From Ornithodoros turicata (taxonomy: Eukaryota; Arthropoda; Arachnida; Ixodida; Argasidae): DNA of 64,000 nucleotides. The stretch lies in NCBI RefSeq assembly GCF_037126465.1, contig NW_026999295.1, positions 3,038,001 through 3,102,000 on the forward strand, written 5' to 3'. Below, one piece after another: positions 10,855 through 22,909 of this stretch. The notes under the pieces were generated by a model. It had not been told where the DNA came from, searched no databases, and saw nothing but the letters and a program-made list of their open reading frames with translations. The position numbers and the translations under genes were made by a program. How positions within the stretch are numbered: position 1 is the first letter of the stretch; the number at the start of each line of letters is the position of its first letter.

Positions 10855-13245
10855 TCATAAAAGAGAATGTCGAGGGTTGATCACATCTACCTCTCCCTTC
10901 CTATGTACTCTTACCAAATCTGACTGGTAATGGCAGAACTTGTCAGTTATAAATGATTCTGGGCTGCGCCTGACAACGTAGACATGCAGATGGCTTTCAA
11001 ACTCTACAGTTACAAGCTTTCTTATCAAAAGAAGAATGCGACGGTTTACAGAATATATACCGCACACTTCGTGAAACACTGGCAAGTCATCTTCTGGCAC
11101 ACTCGAAACCACAACACAATTAGTTGCGTATGTCTTGCCACTTACTCTCACACTTTTCATTGCAGTAATGGGTTGTCCCTCCATGTCATTGTTGGAAAGG
11201 TACAATGTAAGCAGCTCAGGTGCCTTTCCGGGGAGCACTGTTTTGCAACACTGTGTGTGTATTGTCTCAGCAGAAGACTGCTGTGTCCATGTGAACATCT
11301 GAAAAAGCTGGTGCCGATGTGCTAGCGAAAAAGCAATATTCCTAAAGTTCTTCAACTTCCTAGCAATGTTCTTAAAATATTGGTGTTTGCCTTCATACCT
11401 CATGCACCACAATGAAACAAGGGGTCCATACTTGTAGATGAAAGTCGGGTAGTGCAGGATGTAATGCATTTTGCATGGAATCTTGATGTGTGGAAATAAC
11501 GACTCAAATTCTTCCCTGAAAAATGTGATGCGGCGATAAAGGTATGGAACATGACTTGCTGGAATGTCATTGCACATTATGAGGTTGACAATTTCTCTGA
11601 AGAGTATGTACAACATCCACACTCTGTTTTCAGGGGGCACATGTTCCCCAACATACAATGCGATATGTCGAAAAAGACAAAACTTTTGTGACGCACTCCC
11701 TTTGAGAGCACTCTTGCCAAAAAGTGCACTCCGAGCTATTGCCTCTGGTTTGTTCTTTGTGTCACATGGGTCATATGGAAAGTTTTCAATACAGTTATTC
11801 AACATGTCTAAAGAAAAGTATCCCTCTGAAATCAGGTTTGCAAGCACATGCTTGAGGAGGAAAGGTATCACACCTTCGTGAACATCGTGCATGACGTCAG
11901 GAGGTAGATGTTCCGTTGGCTCAAAGTTCTCCAACGTCAATGCACACGGTGCCTTTACACCATACAATGACTGGGCCGGAAGACCGCTTTTCAGCATGCT
12001 AAGGTGATACTTGTGTCCTTCTGGGGAGCGCATGACAAAGTCTTTCTCACAATGCTTCAAACTGAGTTCATGATGCAAAGCCATGCAAAAGCGGCACACT
12101 CTGCCATGGCTAAAGTTTGTCGAAAATCCCCCTGCGTGATGACTGGACAGGTTGTCTCCGACCATGCAGAGCACCGACCCGGTGTACCTGGTGTTATTTA
12201 CAAGTACTCCTTCAGTTTCCAGCACTGCAATGTCACTCACAAGTGGCTCGAATATGCGATGTAGCCCATACTCCTGAGCAACCTTTTCTTTCACTATCAG
12301 GGCAAGGTGTATGTGTTCAAGCAGAGACCGGTATTCCGAAGGCACGTTGATGAGAGTGTAATACACCACTAACAACTTGTGCTTCCCCCTTTTCGCACCA
12401 AGTGGGTCACAAACCTCAAATTCATCCGTGTAGAGTTGGATGCATAGCTTGCTTAGATCTCCTCTAAAGAACCTGTGATTTTTAAACACAGTGCCGTCGA
12501 ATACTGTTGCCAAATGATCATCCTTACTTCTTAGTCCACATGAGTAGGAGATACCTGAAGATTCCAAATAGTGTTTCAACACCTTTAGCACACTGATGTA
12601 CTGGAAAGTTACTGTGTTTCCATTTGGTTTCTTTCCTAAACAAATTGCAGTAGGTTTAACGAATGCTAATGTTGTCTTCCAGTACTCCTCACGACTGTGT
12701 TTTGTTTGCAACGCGGGAAGCTTTTTGATGATATCTACAGGTGATTGTCCATCAGGCGTGTCTGATGCTTCTTGGGCAAACTCTTGTAGGTATGAGATGA
12801 GGTCGTTTGCAATTTCATTTACTGCTGTCTCAGGTAGCTTCATTCCCTCTTTCCACTTTAGAAGCATTAAGCTTAAACGATCTGTCATGTCTGCAGCCGC
12901 TGATTCTTGCACATTGGTGACTGACTGCTGTGACGTTTCGCTGTCATTCCCGTCCTCTCTAATACATGCTGCAACTTCCTCTTCAGCATCTGCTTCGGTT
13001 TGAACATCACTTGATGATCTGGAGGTGGATGCTCGCTGATTAGGGCCTTCAAGTAGAGCACTATGCTTCTTTGAGGCGTGTCTCCGGTATGAGAAGTAGG
13101 AGCCGTAAGTCATCATGCACCCCTGCAGGCCACATACCCAGTTTCTCTCGTGGCTATGTGATGAGCGCATATGGCGAAAGAGGCACCTCAGGGTGAAGGA
13201 CCTCCATGTGCAACGCGGACAGGAAAAGTACCGCAGATTCGGCAT
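10855..13245 (-). CDS. C2H2 zinc-finger transposase-like protein of the CACTA-like element
   Basis: Uninterrupted 796-codon frame. Two C2H2 zinc fingers open the protein (C9, C12, H25, H30 and C38, C43, H56, H61), followed by a Ser/Glu-rich linker to about residue 165. The core carries LYTDEFEVCDPLG (271-283), GDNLSSHH (363-370), a CRFC pair (384-387) and LPPDVMHDVHEGV (447-459). The last resembles the DVMH-E block of plant CACTA TNP2-type transposases, so D274, D364 and D450/E457 are candidate catalytic acids. Proteins of this layout are common in animal genomes as uncharacterised transposon proteins. The ATG at 13245 lies directly after a minus-strand CTGTTCACAG, which could be a splice acceptor, so an upstream 5' exon is possible. 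It is divergent from the 14220 gene. DNA binding and transposition are inferred from context. Confidence 0.72.
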   Translation of the reverse strand: MPNLRYFSCPRCTWRSFTLRCLFRHMRSSHSHERNWVCGLQGCMMTYGSYFSYRRHASKKHSALLEGPNQRASTSRSSSDVQTEADAEEEVAACIREDGNDSETSQQSVTNVQESAAADMTDRLSLMLLKWKEGMKLPETAVNEIANDLISYLQEFAQEASDTPDGQSPVDIIKKLPALQTKHSREEYWKTTLAFVKPTAICLGKKPNGNTVTFQYISVLKVLKHYLESSGISYSCGLRSKDDHLATVFDGTVFKNHRFFRGDLSKLCIQLYTDEFEVCDPLGAKRGKHKLLVVYYTLINVPSEYRSLLEHIHLALIVKEKVAQEYGLHRIFEPLVSDIAVLETEGVLVNNTRYTGSVLCMVGDNLSSHHAGGFSTNFSHGRVCRFCMALHHELSLKHCEKDFVMRSPEGHKYHLSMLKSGLPAQSLYGVKAPCALTLENFEPTEHLPPDVMHDVHEGVIPFLLKHVLANLISEGYFSLDMLNNCIENFPYDPCDTKNKPEAIARSALFGKSALKGSASQKFCLFRHIALYVGEHVPPENRVWMLYILFREIVNLIMCNDIPASHVPYLYRRITFFREEFESLFPHIKIPCKMHYILHYPTFIYKYGPLVSLWCMRYEGKHQYFKNIARKLKNFRNIAFSLAHRHQLFQMFTWTQQSSAETIHTQCCKTVLPGKAPELLTLYLSNNDMEGQPITAMKSVRVSGKTYATNCVVVSSVPEDDLPVFHEVCGIYSVNRRILLLIRKLVTVEFESHLHVYVVRRSPESFITDKFCHYQSDLVRVHRKGEVDVINPRHSLL

Positions 13246-14219
13246 CTGTGAACAGATAATGAGAATGCGTTTTATTATTGTTATCGAACAAGTTGAGGGC
13301 CTGAAAAAGTGACGTTACCGCATGCGATTTCTACTATTTTATGTCCATTCAGCTGTGTATGTGTGCGTGTTATTTATTTATTATAGATGGGATACATGTG
13401 CGTGCGTTTCCCTTTGTCAGTCTACGCTTCCAGAGAGCTTCTACGCGACATCTTTTCTAAAGCGCTCTTACGTGCAGCTGAAATATTCAAATCACTACGC
13501 GCATAACCGGCGCCTTTTAATATGTCAACAGTAGGCGAGCGAAAATCAGTCACGCTCTAAGCGTGGGAAGAAACCGAAACGATTGTTCGCGTTGAGAGGC
13601 TGTGTCACTTTTCATGCAACAAAACACATGCTTACCGTCGTTCAACGCTGTCGTCTCCGCTGTTGCTGCCGTTACTGTCTGTGTTCTAAGAACACGCTGT
13701 CATCACTGTCACCGCAGCAAACTGCTAAAAGTGATATGAAACGGTAGCGAGACGTCGATCCATGGTAGATGAGCACAGGAGAACCGGGTGGCGGCTGACA
13801 CTTTTGTACCATCAAACGCCATGTACGTAGGAACGACAGTGTAGCTTAATTTTCACACGAACATCCTTCGCTTGTAAAGAGCCTTGGGTGTTCGAAGACG
13901 AAACGAAAAGCGCAACGAAAGAAAACGAATATGGAAATTCGGCTACAGAATCAGTTCGGAAAACACCCAGAGCGGTTTCAGGTTCAGGTTTAATTTCTTG
14001 AAAGCTAGGGGGCGCAACGCAACGCTACGAGTATTTCATTCCAGTCGCAAGTCCAATCCAATCCAAGTCGGCTCCTTAACCGCGAAGTGCATTGGCGGCA
14101 CATAACGCAACGCTGTGAACGAACTCCAATTTTTATTGTTTGTTGTTCGCGGGTTGTTTGAGCGGGTGAATCAGTGTCGTGTTCTGTAGTGGCGATTAAC
14201 TGGATGAACGACGCATTTA
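13246..14219. promoter_or_regulatory. Divergent intergenic region of the CACTA-like element
   Basis: About 970 bp separates the starts of the two oppositely directed genes and should contain both promoters. No clear TATA pair was identified, and no other gene is visible. Confidence 0.4.
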
Positions 14220-17200
14220 ATGGCTACTGTGGCGTGTCTGGTTGAAGTTGAGGGAACTGACTTAAAACGCAAGTTCTCATTCAACGACGATGGCGGTTCA
14301 ACGACGCTTCGGAAATTGAAAGTTGCTGTTAAGGAGTGCAACCTGTTGAGCGGTGCCCTGGCATGCACGGACGCCGTGTACAAGGTAGGTTGTTTTATAA
14401 ATGGCTGTTATTGACGTTTGTTCCTGTTCGCGGACTGCACTAATTAGGGTGTCGGGCGTAGCGTTCCTTTTGTGTGCTGATGTCAGTTTGGTAAACGCAG
14501 CGTTTAGTGTCCATGAAAATACGTGGAGACGCACGGAAGTGAAGCGTTTCACTTAAAAAAGGAAAGAAAAACAATCGTAGCACAATATAAAACTCTTTAC
14601 GATGGTGAACGCAGCTCGCCTTACCATCAGTGTCACTTCAAATAGCGTTCGCTTTTTGTGAGTCGTACGTATAAAATACTATAGTCGCAGCGCGTCTAGT
14701 ATATTGTCTTATTTGGCAAGTGGTGCTGAGTATGAATGTGTTAATGATTTGGACATCCTGCAGATGTACGACACCGACTTTGACTGCTTTGTCACCCTAG
14801 TTGACGACGACATGATACCTCATCTGTCAACCGTACGACTTTGCAGAAACTGCGCATTGCAGTCTTCGACTTCTCAAAAGGTGCACTGAAGAAATTTATG
14901 CACTAAATCCTTATCATACTTATCCCATTTAACTTCTTCCAGGACTTAGTTGTTGTACAAGATGAAGCAACTCCAGGTTTGGTTGAACCAAAGCCAGGCC
15001 CCAGCAGCAATATTATGGTGCACACGTAAGAATGATATACGAGTACCTTATAATGTGTTAAAAAGCCTGTAGTTATTTACACAGGACACACATAAGCACA
15101 CGGGTTTTATATATTTATTTTCTTTACTATTTCACCATCACATAAACGGTGTCTGTGCTGTCCATCAACAGGCTTGTTGCATTCTGTGTCCATGTTTCCT
15201 TGTACTCACCGTACAGGCACCCCTTACTTAAAGACACTCACAGTACCTTTATAGCCTTAACAGATGCCAATTGCATTGCCCCTAACTTATTGATATTCTA
15301 GGGATAGCAGTGAAGACCGGGATGGTAAGGGATACAGACTGCCTGATTTTCACGGACTCCATGCAGCTGTGATGGCAGTCTCTAATGGGGAGCCCCTGAG
15401 ATCTTCTCTTGAAATAAAAATAGTTGAGCTCCTGTACCAGTCTATTGTCAGGATGACACTGTAAGCATCCCCTATTGCACTTTTAAATTTGAATATGAGA
15501 ACTTTATAATAACTTTATGATATCGTTACATGCCTTTCTTTTCTTGGTTGCAGTTATCCATCTCGTACTTTTTACCATAAGGTTGCGAGTATGTTTCTTG
15601 AGAAATACCCACACCTGGCGGACACAATTGGGGATGGGTTTGTAAGTGTAGCTTTGAGCTTCTGTTTGTGCTTTTCTTTCTCGCTTGGTTCAGCTCTGGT
15701 CATTGCCCCAAAGAACGTGCTGCACCTAGGTGCGCAATCAATTGTGATCATCATGATAACACTTATACACTGCAGTTGAAGACGTCAACAGCAAAACACT
15801 GAAATGTGTGCACTCCTATGACCAGGACATATTTATCCTGTAGAGTAAAGCCTTGTGAAATCAGCTTCTAACCCACACCAGTATTCAACTTCAAGAGTGG
15901 AGACCATTCCACGCAAAGTGATCCAGAAGTGCCACTCAACGCACCCCCCCTCCCTCCAGAATTTCATGTCAACTTTTTCGGTGGTTCCTTCGACTTGGAA
16001 AGCAACAAAACATTGCTCTCTGATCGTGAAAATGAACTGGTTGGGGTGCACAGCCCCTCGAGGATGCAGTGCCATGTAAGGCACAGAGCATGTTGAAAAG
16101 CGTCTTGTTTTATAGGGAACAGTTTATTTTGGCCGCCGCATGGTACTCTGAGCACAAAATAATTCAGTGCCACAGCTGCACTGTAAGCCGCAGTGAAAAA
16201 TTGGGAAGTTGTGAAAGTTCGACAAAATGCAAATTTTTGACAAAAAAATTCGGTTTGAGGAGGTCAGGATAGAAGTGATCAAGGTGTCATTCCATGCACC
16301 GTATTCGTAGTAAGACGTCAAAAGTTAATCTTGGAGGTACTTCTTGTTAAGCTAAAATAAGAGACTGTTAACTTAAGGTAATTTTGCAAACGTGTATACG
16401 CGCTATGGCACATGTAGCGAATGAACAACTGGGTGGGTAACTCGCAAAGCACAATAAATGGAAAGAAAACACTAACCAGTCACATTATTGAGCATGAAAT
16501 AGCGATTGCAAGCACTTGTGTCTCCTGAGAAGCCTGGCAGTTGTGCATTGAGCTCTCATCAATCAGGCCATCCTGTGCTCAACTGACGGGATGCCACTAC
16601 GGACAAAAGCAACCATATGGTACCATAAAGCCCTATCTGTATGCCCTTCCTTATCCTTCACTAACCACCACCTGGAGCTGGCACATGATGACCAGATTGG
16701 TGAATGCGCAATGCACAACTGTTGAGTCTTGAACGAGGTAAACACGTGTTTGTAATCATTATTTGCTGTTCAATAATGCAACTGCTTGGTGTTTTCTTTC
16801 CATCTAGTTACCCGGCCAGCTGTTAATTTGCTACGATGGGCTGCAGCGCACGTACATGTTGCACAAGTACCTCCAGTTAATTGTTATTTGAGTTTAACGA
16901 AAAAGTACCTCCGATATTTTTTTGTATATCTTGCTAAGTAGATGATGCATCGAATAATACCTTGATCACTCTACTATCCTGACCTTCTCACACTGAATTT
17001 TTTACTGTGGCTTACCGTGTACCAGTAGCACTGGGTTTTTTGTTCTTAAAGTACAACATGGGGACTATTCTCCAGAAAAAACTTGAGGACAAAATTTTAG
17101 ATTTTTCTGTTGGAAAAAATGTGTAAACTTCCGCAGACTTTGCAAATCTCGTGCATGTAACAAGCGTCGAGCCCGTCAACTGCGACAGCAAAAATGGCTT

Positions 17201-20200
17201 GCTGAAATATGTTAAAATGAACTCTGTCCTATCAAATAAGACTCTAACATGCTCCGTGCCTTACGTGGGCCCTAACGTCTGCTCAAAACGAGGTAGGTGC
17301 TCGCCAAGCACTGCATTTTTAAGGGGCTCATCATCCCATCAAGTTAAATTTTGTTATCAGAGACTGACGTTTTGTTGCTTTCCGAGATGTAAAGAACCAC
17401 CAAAAATCCACAATGCGTTCTGGGGGAGAGGGGAGGGTGGCACATCTGGACCACTTGGCATAGAATGGCCAGGCTACGACAAAAAGATTAGACTGCCTTA
17501 CATGTCAGCAGCTGAGATGACCAACTGCTTTTCCAGAGTTCTTGGATTGTCTCCCTCCGCAACAAATTTAAGAATGAGAGAAGAAAAATGCAGCACAATG
17601 AACAGGTCATAGAAAATAGAATCAGATTTGGGACCAGGAAACGTCAAAGCGATACGGAACATGCATCACAAGCTGAGTTCCAAAGGGTGAAGCGTCAGGT
17701 ATGATTTCTGTTCTAATGAGCTCCTCTTTGCTCCTCCACATGTGCCTTGTACCATTGGTATGCCATCATTTCTCTTTGTTGCTAGATACCTGATATTTTC
17801 CCACACATCATGTTTTAGCTTGGTATACTTGAATCTGAGTCCAGTGACAGCAGTGTATTCAGCACTTGTTCGTACTTGCTGCTTGGAAATTTCTATTTCG
17901 TGAGAAGGGTTGAGGATTGGGCTAGTTGGTAATGAGACATCTGAACTGAGAGCGCAAGATACACGGACAAAGAACGGAGAGTTAGCACCCGTCTTGTCTG
18001 TTTCTCTGTTCTTTGTCTGTGTATCTTGCGCTCTCAGTTCAGATTTCTCTTTCGTATATGTATTCTTTTACCTATTTCATGGTACTTGCCAGTACAGCTC
18101 AAAGGTGATGTATCTGGACCAATTTGTTGTTTCCTTTGTTTGGTATAAGTAATGGTGGTATCAACTTTGTCGATTTTGCAACCTGATTCAGTGTTGTAAT
18201 ATACCGGTTACGTTTCCAGCATGAAGGTCTGCCAAGTATTGCTGACCATGAAGACTGCACAAGCTTACAAAACCATGAAGAATGGCTTAAGAGTGAAATG
18301 AACAGAAATGCTCCTGACGAAGAACTAATAAAAGTTAGGATGGCTGCAACCCACAAAGTAAGGTGTGCAGACCTGGCAACAATGCCTGTATCGGCTGCTA
18401 TTGAGAAGTACCCTTACATCAGGGTTTCAGATCGGGTAAGATTGTAGTGTAGCACTTTCATGGTTTGAATGATCTCGATTGCCATCTTGTTTTCAGTTCT
18501 TAAACGACTTTGCAAGCTTGACGGGCAAAGATGCTGTGCAGGCCATAGAACATGGAGTGCAGGAGCTAGTCAACCTCACCCTGAAATGCACAATCCGTAC
18601 CACAACTGATTTGCTGGAAACTTTGCAAGAGATCCCACATAAAGAAGATACCTGCCCCAGACGAAAGAAACGTATGCTACAGATTTATGTTGCATGCGTA
18701 TGTAGTAATTTACTTGAGTTGACAGGCTAATCACTATATAATGGGTAGAGTGTGGCTACATGTTGCGTGTAGAGTCATTCCAGCTTAAACCTCCCTGTGC
18801 TGTTGCTCGACCAATGTCGATTTCCAAGAAAAATATATGGTGTTGGGACATGCATAAGCGTGCACCAGAAAAGAAATGTTTTTCCAACGCCATTTAGAAC
18901 TGCTGCAGGGCGGGATTGAACGTCGGCTCCGGGCGAAAAATCTGAGCACGCCTGGTCCTCTTGAGGGAATACGACTAGAAATATAAAAGTCGAATTCGGT
19001 TGTTTTAAGGAAAAATAGTGTAATCTCTGACAGGTTCCGTACCTCAAGCGCTCAACGCATTAAAACATACTGGACAAGCAAAGTCAGCGCACATTGTCCC
19101 AAGTTCAGAATTTTTTCCCTTAGCAGTTGGCTAAAATTAGCTGATTATAATTTTCTCAGAAGTACCAATACGTTGCACAGAAAAATATTTTAGGTCATGT
19201 GACATGGTTTATTTTCTAAAAATTGCAAAGTTGGTCTTTTGAGCAACACTTGCAAATTTTAATACAGCTGATTTTAACCAACCGTTGTTGAGGGAAAAAA
19301 TTCTGAACTTGGCACAATGTGCGCTGACTTCACATGTCCAGTATGTTTTAATGCGCTAATCGCTTGAGGTTCGGAAGATGTCAAAGGTGACAGTATCCTT
19401 CCTTAAAACTACCTAACTCGAATTGTTTATTTATTTACAGCCCTATTTCTTCCAGAAGCGCCACAGCACGCCCTGGTTTTTCGCCCAGAGCCGACATACT
19501 ATCCCGCCTAACGGCCGTTCTACATTTCGTTGGGGATTTTTTATTTTTTTTGTGCCTGTTTATGCATGTCCCAACATCATGTATTTTGCTCTCGGAAATT
19601 GACGTTGGTCAACCAACACCATTGGGACGTTTGAGCTGGAATGACTTTATAGTTACGGTTAGTTATTGTTACTGATGCACCTGCGTTCTACTTCTTACAG
19701 ATCTCTTCGCTGTTACTGCTCTTCATATTCTCAGCCGATCTCTTCATGAAGCGAATGGGATGTCACATCTCTTCGTGAGCGAAAATGTGAGTTTTCCCCA
19801 ACATGAATCAGTCATTCCAGACTGAAATGTTGCTCCTGCTCATACTTTATAACATGTTCCATGACAGTCTATATTTAAAGTGTGTTAAGGTGCTTTAGGG
19901 GTAATATCTCTCTACAGCAGGCGCTCCCTTTTTCCTTGTGTATTTCCTTCCAGAAAGAGAATCAGTTTTTGAGTGCTCACATGCCCTTCCTTGATTGTTC
20001 CAGTTGTGGCAGCCTAGGCAGAACGCTGACTGGATTATTCCTTTTTTTAATGATTGCTTGTTATATTTTTTATTTGTTGACTTGTCCGTCATGTGTGCCT
20101 GAGTTATCCTGCTGTTGGGTACTCGGCATAGTGCATTTTGCCCAGTTGTGCTGGCCGTGCTTACCATTGTTTCTCGTGCACTGGAGATGTCAAAGCAAAC

Positions 20201-20585
20201 TAGCAAACATGTCTTGCAAAAAATGTCTTCAAAGATTCATTCTGATTCATAAACAAGGAAAGCAAGGCAATACTGATGCGTACTATTTTGCATATAACAG
20301 GTCGCATCGATGCCTTTGACGCCGTGTGTCCAGTACTCTGGGGAAACGCTCGAGACAGCACAACATTTATACCTCCACGTTGAAGGGCATAGAATCTTCA
20401 GGGTGATCGACGCTGAGGAAGGTATGGCTGCGGTATTCTCAGCCTACTGGCTGTTTCAAGCAAGGTATTGCAACAAGATCTTCAACACGATGACCTTCAT
20501 CGAACGTCATTGGTACAAACTTCATACGACAAAGCCTAGAGCAGTTGTCATAAAACTTGTGAAAAAAATAGTAGGCGCTTTGTAG
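14220..20585 (+). CDS. PB1/SAMD3-like second protein of the CACTA-like element, ten exons
   Basis: Ten exons join into 512 codons including stop with no interruption: 14220-14384, 14764-14880, 14943-15025, 15302-15460, 15554-15641, 17537-17698, 18220-18435, 18497-18671, 19701-19786, 20301-20585. Every junction is GT-AG and phase-compatible. The N-terminus (about 1-95) looks like a PB1-type interaction fold. A central helical block (FYHKVASMFLEKYPHLADTI, then SWIVSLRNKFKNERRK) and the C-terminal block match proteins annotated as sterile-alpha-motif-3-like in animal genomes, although no SAM domain is evident here. The gene lies inside the transposon and is divergent from its transposase, so it is probably a transposition accessory protein. 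Introns 5, 6 and 8 contain palindromic repeats. Family match is from memory of conserved phrases; exon structure is read directly. Confidence 0.75.
15845..17510. repeat. Large palindromic (foldback) element in intron 5
   Basis: The two arms, about 15845-16600 and 16640-17510, are diverged inverted copies. Several blocks pair in order, for example GTCAGGATAG at 16264 with its complement at 16974, and GTAAGGCACAGAGCATGTT near 16075 with its complement near 17250. The right arm ends within about 30 bp of the exon 6 acceptor. No coding. Confidence 0.65.
17939..18044. repeat. Near-perfect hairpin in intron 6
   Basis: A stem of about 43 bp starting ATCTGAACTGAGAGCGC at 17939 pairs with the complement ending at 18044. 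Two mismatches and a ~20-base loop are seen. Confidence 0.75.
18772..19647. mobile_element. Palindromic MITE in intron 8
   Basis: The ends are inverted (AGTCATTCCAGCTTAAAC at the left, GTTTGAGCTGGAATGACT at the right), with TA immediately outside both (18770-18771, 19648-19649). The similarity continues through most of each half. TA flanks suggest a Tc1/mariner-type non-autonomous element. The first base pair of the ends mismatches. Confidence 0.65.
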
Positions 20586-20733
20586 TGTGCCCATTATAGC
20601 ATGCCCTCCTTGCTAGTGCCTTGCGAGGTTTTTTGGTTCTTTTTTTCATTTTAATATGTGCAGGTTGCTATGATGCTGCTCATTCGTTGTCCTCTGAAGA
20701 ATCAAGGCAGAGAGATCTGCCATGCTTTATATA

Positions 20734-21266
20734 CAGGGTTCGCCAAGATAAACTTCGGGGTTTGTAACGGAGATACAACAAATAAGAACAGTGTCGGAAA
20801 GCTAAAGTAGGTGTTAGAGGATGTATTATGCCCCAAAATTTTATGTCGATACTGCCATTTGGTCCGTTCCTCTGCGGATAAATCGTGAAAATTAGAAAAC
20901 CGCCACCGCTGCGGCTATACCTGTGTTTCAGCTCCTTTCCGTCAGATGGCGAAACGGTTGAACGCTGCGTTGCAGACGACATCGAAATCTGAACAAGTGG
21001 AACTGAATGCAGAATCGTACTCTGCAGCGCCGCGTTCGACCGTTTCGCCATCTGACGGAAAGAAGCTGAAACACGGGTATAGCCGTTTAGGAAGCAGCGA
21101 TTTTTTAATTTTCACGATTTATCCACAGAGAAACGGACAAAGCGGCATTGTCGACATAAAATTTTGGGGCATAACACGTCTTCTAACATCTACTTTGGCT
21201 TTCCGACACTGTTCTAATTTGTTTTATCTTCGTTACAAACCCCGAAGTTTATCTTGGCGAACCCTG
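20734..21266. mobile_element. Palindromic mariner-type MITE
   Basis: The 533-bp element starts CAGGGTTCGCCAAGATAAAC and ends with the exact complement, flanked by TA (20732-20733 and 21267-21268). Inverted similarity covers nearly the entire length, centred near 21000. It lies 150 bp after the stop codon of the ten-exon gene. Short frames inside it are by-products of the inverted arms. Confidence 0.8.
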
Positions 21267-21325
21267 TACATGCATTCCATGCCCTTTACATTGAGTTTAG
21301 TTTAGGTGTGACATTGTGCGTTATA

Positions 21326-21770
21326 CGGTGTGTCCAAGTTAACTGTCAACAAATGTTTAAAGAATTGATATATATATATCTTTTTCCGGGATGCAATCAA
21401 TTGCAATATGGGATGTTCTGAAGGGCACTCTTTAGGAAGGCACCAGCAAAATCCTGAGTCAATATCTTAAATAGCTTTTGACAATGAACTGAATAAAAGC
21501 TACAAGGTTGCCCCGGTGAGAACTCTGATCCCTTCCAACACCTGATACCATTGCCAGTGTGTGAAGAAAAATCCACTTGATGGGTCATCCGCAAATCATT
21601 TGTGAAGAGATCTCTTTTTTCCCCTTTATTTTGTGCATTGTGCATCTTCGGAATATCTTACCTTGACCTTCCATATGAGAGGGTGAAGGAGCACACTCTT
21701 GCCTTGACTAAAAGAAAAGGACTAAACGAAAGAAACCCATGATAAGGGCAGTTCACAGTTCTGATAGTGT
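21326..21770. repeat. Dispersed repeat starting GGTGTGTCCAAGTTAA
   Basis: Matches 37603-38030 block by block: a start like GGTGTCCCAGCTAA, a common GAAGGGCACTCTTT, and a late GAGAGGGTGAA. The start resembles mariner-type ends. No coding frame survives. Confidence 0.5.
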
Positions 21771-22219
21771 CACTCAACACACCTTTTTTCTTTTTTTTTT
21801 GTCTCTACGACACATCAGGCAACACAGTGCTTCTTCATCCTCTCACATTGGGGACCAAGGGAAAACATGTTTGAAGATGCACAATAAGCAAAAAAAAAAA
21901 AGATATTCCTTTGCAATTTTTTTGCAGATGAGTATTGAACGTATTTTTCTTAAAAAACAGCAGTGACATCAGTGGACCAAAGTGACCAGATGTTGTCTTC
22001 GGGACAGCCTCATAGCTCTTCTATTAAAAAGCTCATTGTTGAAAGTTAATGGAGACATTGCCTTAGGAGCTTACTGGTGCGCTCATAATGAGTTTCCTTC
22101 AGCATATCCTATATTGCAGTTGATTTAATCTCAGGGAAAATATATATATATATATATATACATGTTTACAAAAATTGTTCACTGTTCGCTTGGACATACT
22201 ATGATCAGTTGTGCTAGTC

Positions 22220-22830
22220 GCGCAAAACATTAATATGGGGCTGCAGATGTTACGATGCACAAGTTTTTCTTTCATTTCAGTGAGTAAGACTGATAACAAA
22301 TATATTTCATGCTCACTTTGCATATATTTTATGGAACCTGCAGCAATTGTCATTAAAGTATCCCCAGATGCCATTTCTTCATATGATATTGTTTTATGTT
22401 ACTCACAGGGTTGCCAATTATGCCTTACCGTGCAGTGTGTAGACATGTTGAAAGTGCTATCTGTATTCTGTTCCTTTCATTTCAAGTCTTGCGGCCTCTG
22501 GTTATGTACTCAGTTATCCCAGTCCAGCAAAACATTGCTCTTGGACTGCAGATGTTGCCATGCAGAAGTTTTTATCTCATTTGAGTGACTAAGATTGGCA
22601 GCTGAGACTTCACGCTCACTTCGCATACATTCTATGGCACTTGGAGCAACAGCAGTTAAAATATTTCTAGTCCCTATGTTTTAATATAATTTTGTTTTAT
22701 ATGTTACTCACAGGGTCGTCATGCTTACCATGCAGTGTGTAGACATTTATTAGAGGTATTGTCAGTGTATTCAGTCCATTTTATTTCAAGTCAGGTAGTC
22801 TCTGGTATTTGCTATATTTTACAGTGACTA
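22220..22830. repeat. ~305-bp tandem duplication near the right end of the CACTA-like element
   Basis: 22220-22515 and 22520-22830 are diverged direct copies sharing GCAAAACATT, a CTGCAGATGTT block, GTTACTCACAGGGT and GCAGTGTGTAGACAT. Confidence 0.6.
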
Positions 22831-22909
22831 ATTTTTTATTGCAGTGTGTGCAGCTCTAGTCATGTGAATAAATAATATGCCTGTTATTTTGTCACTTGTC
22901 TTGCTCCTG

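Noticed and set aside
10984..13312. Plus-strand frames opposite the 796-codon gene
   Set aside because: Antisense shadows without motifs.
20680..21305. Two 120-codon mirror frames as genes
   Set aside because: They are the two arms of a palindromic MITE read in opposite directions.
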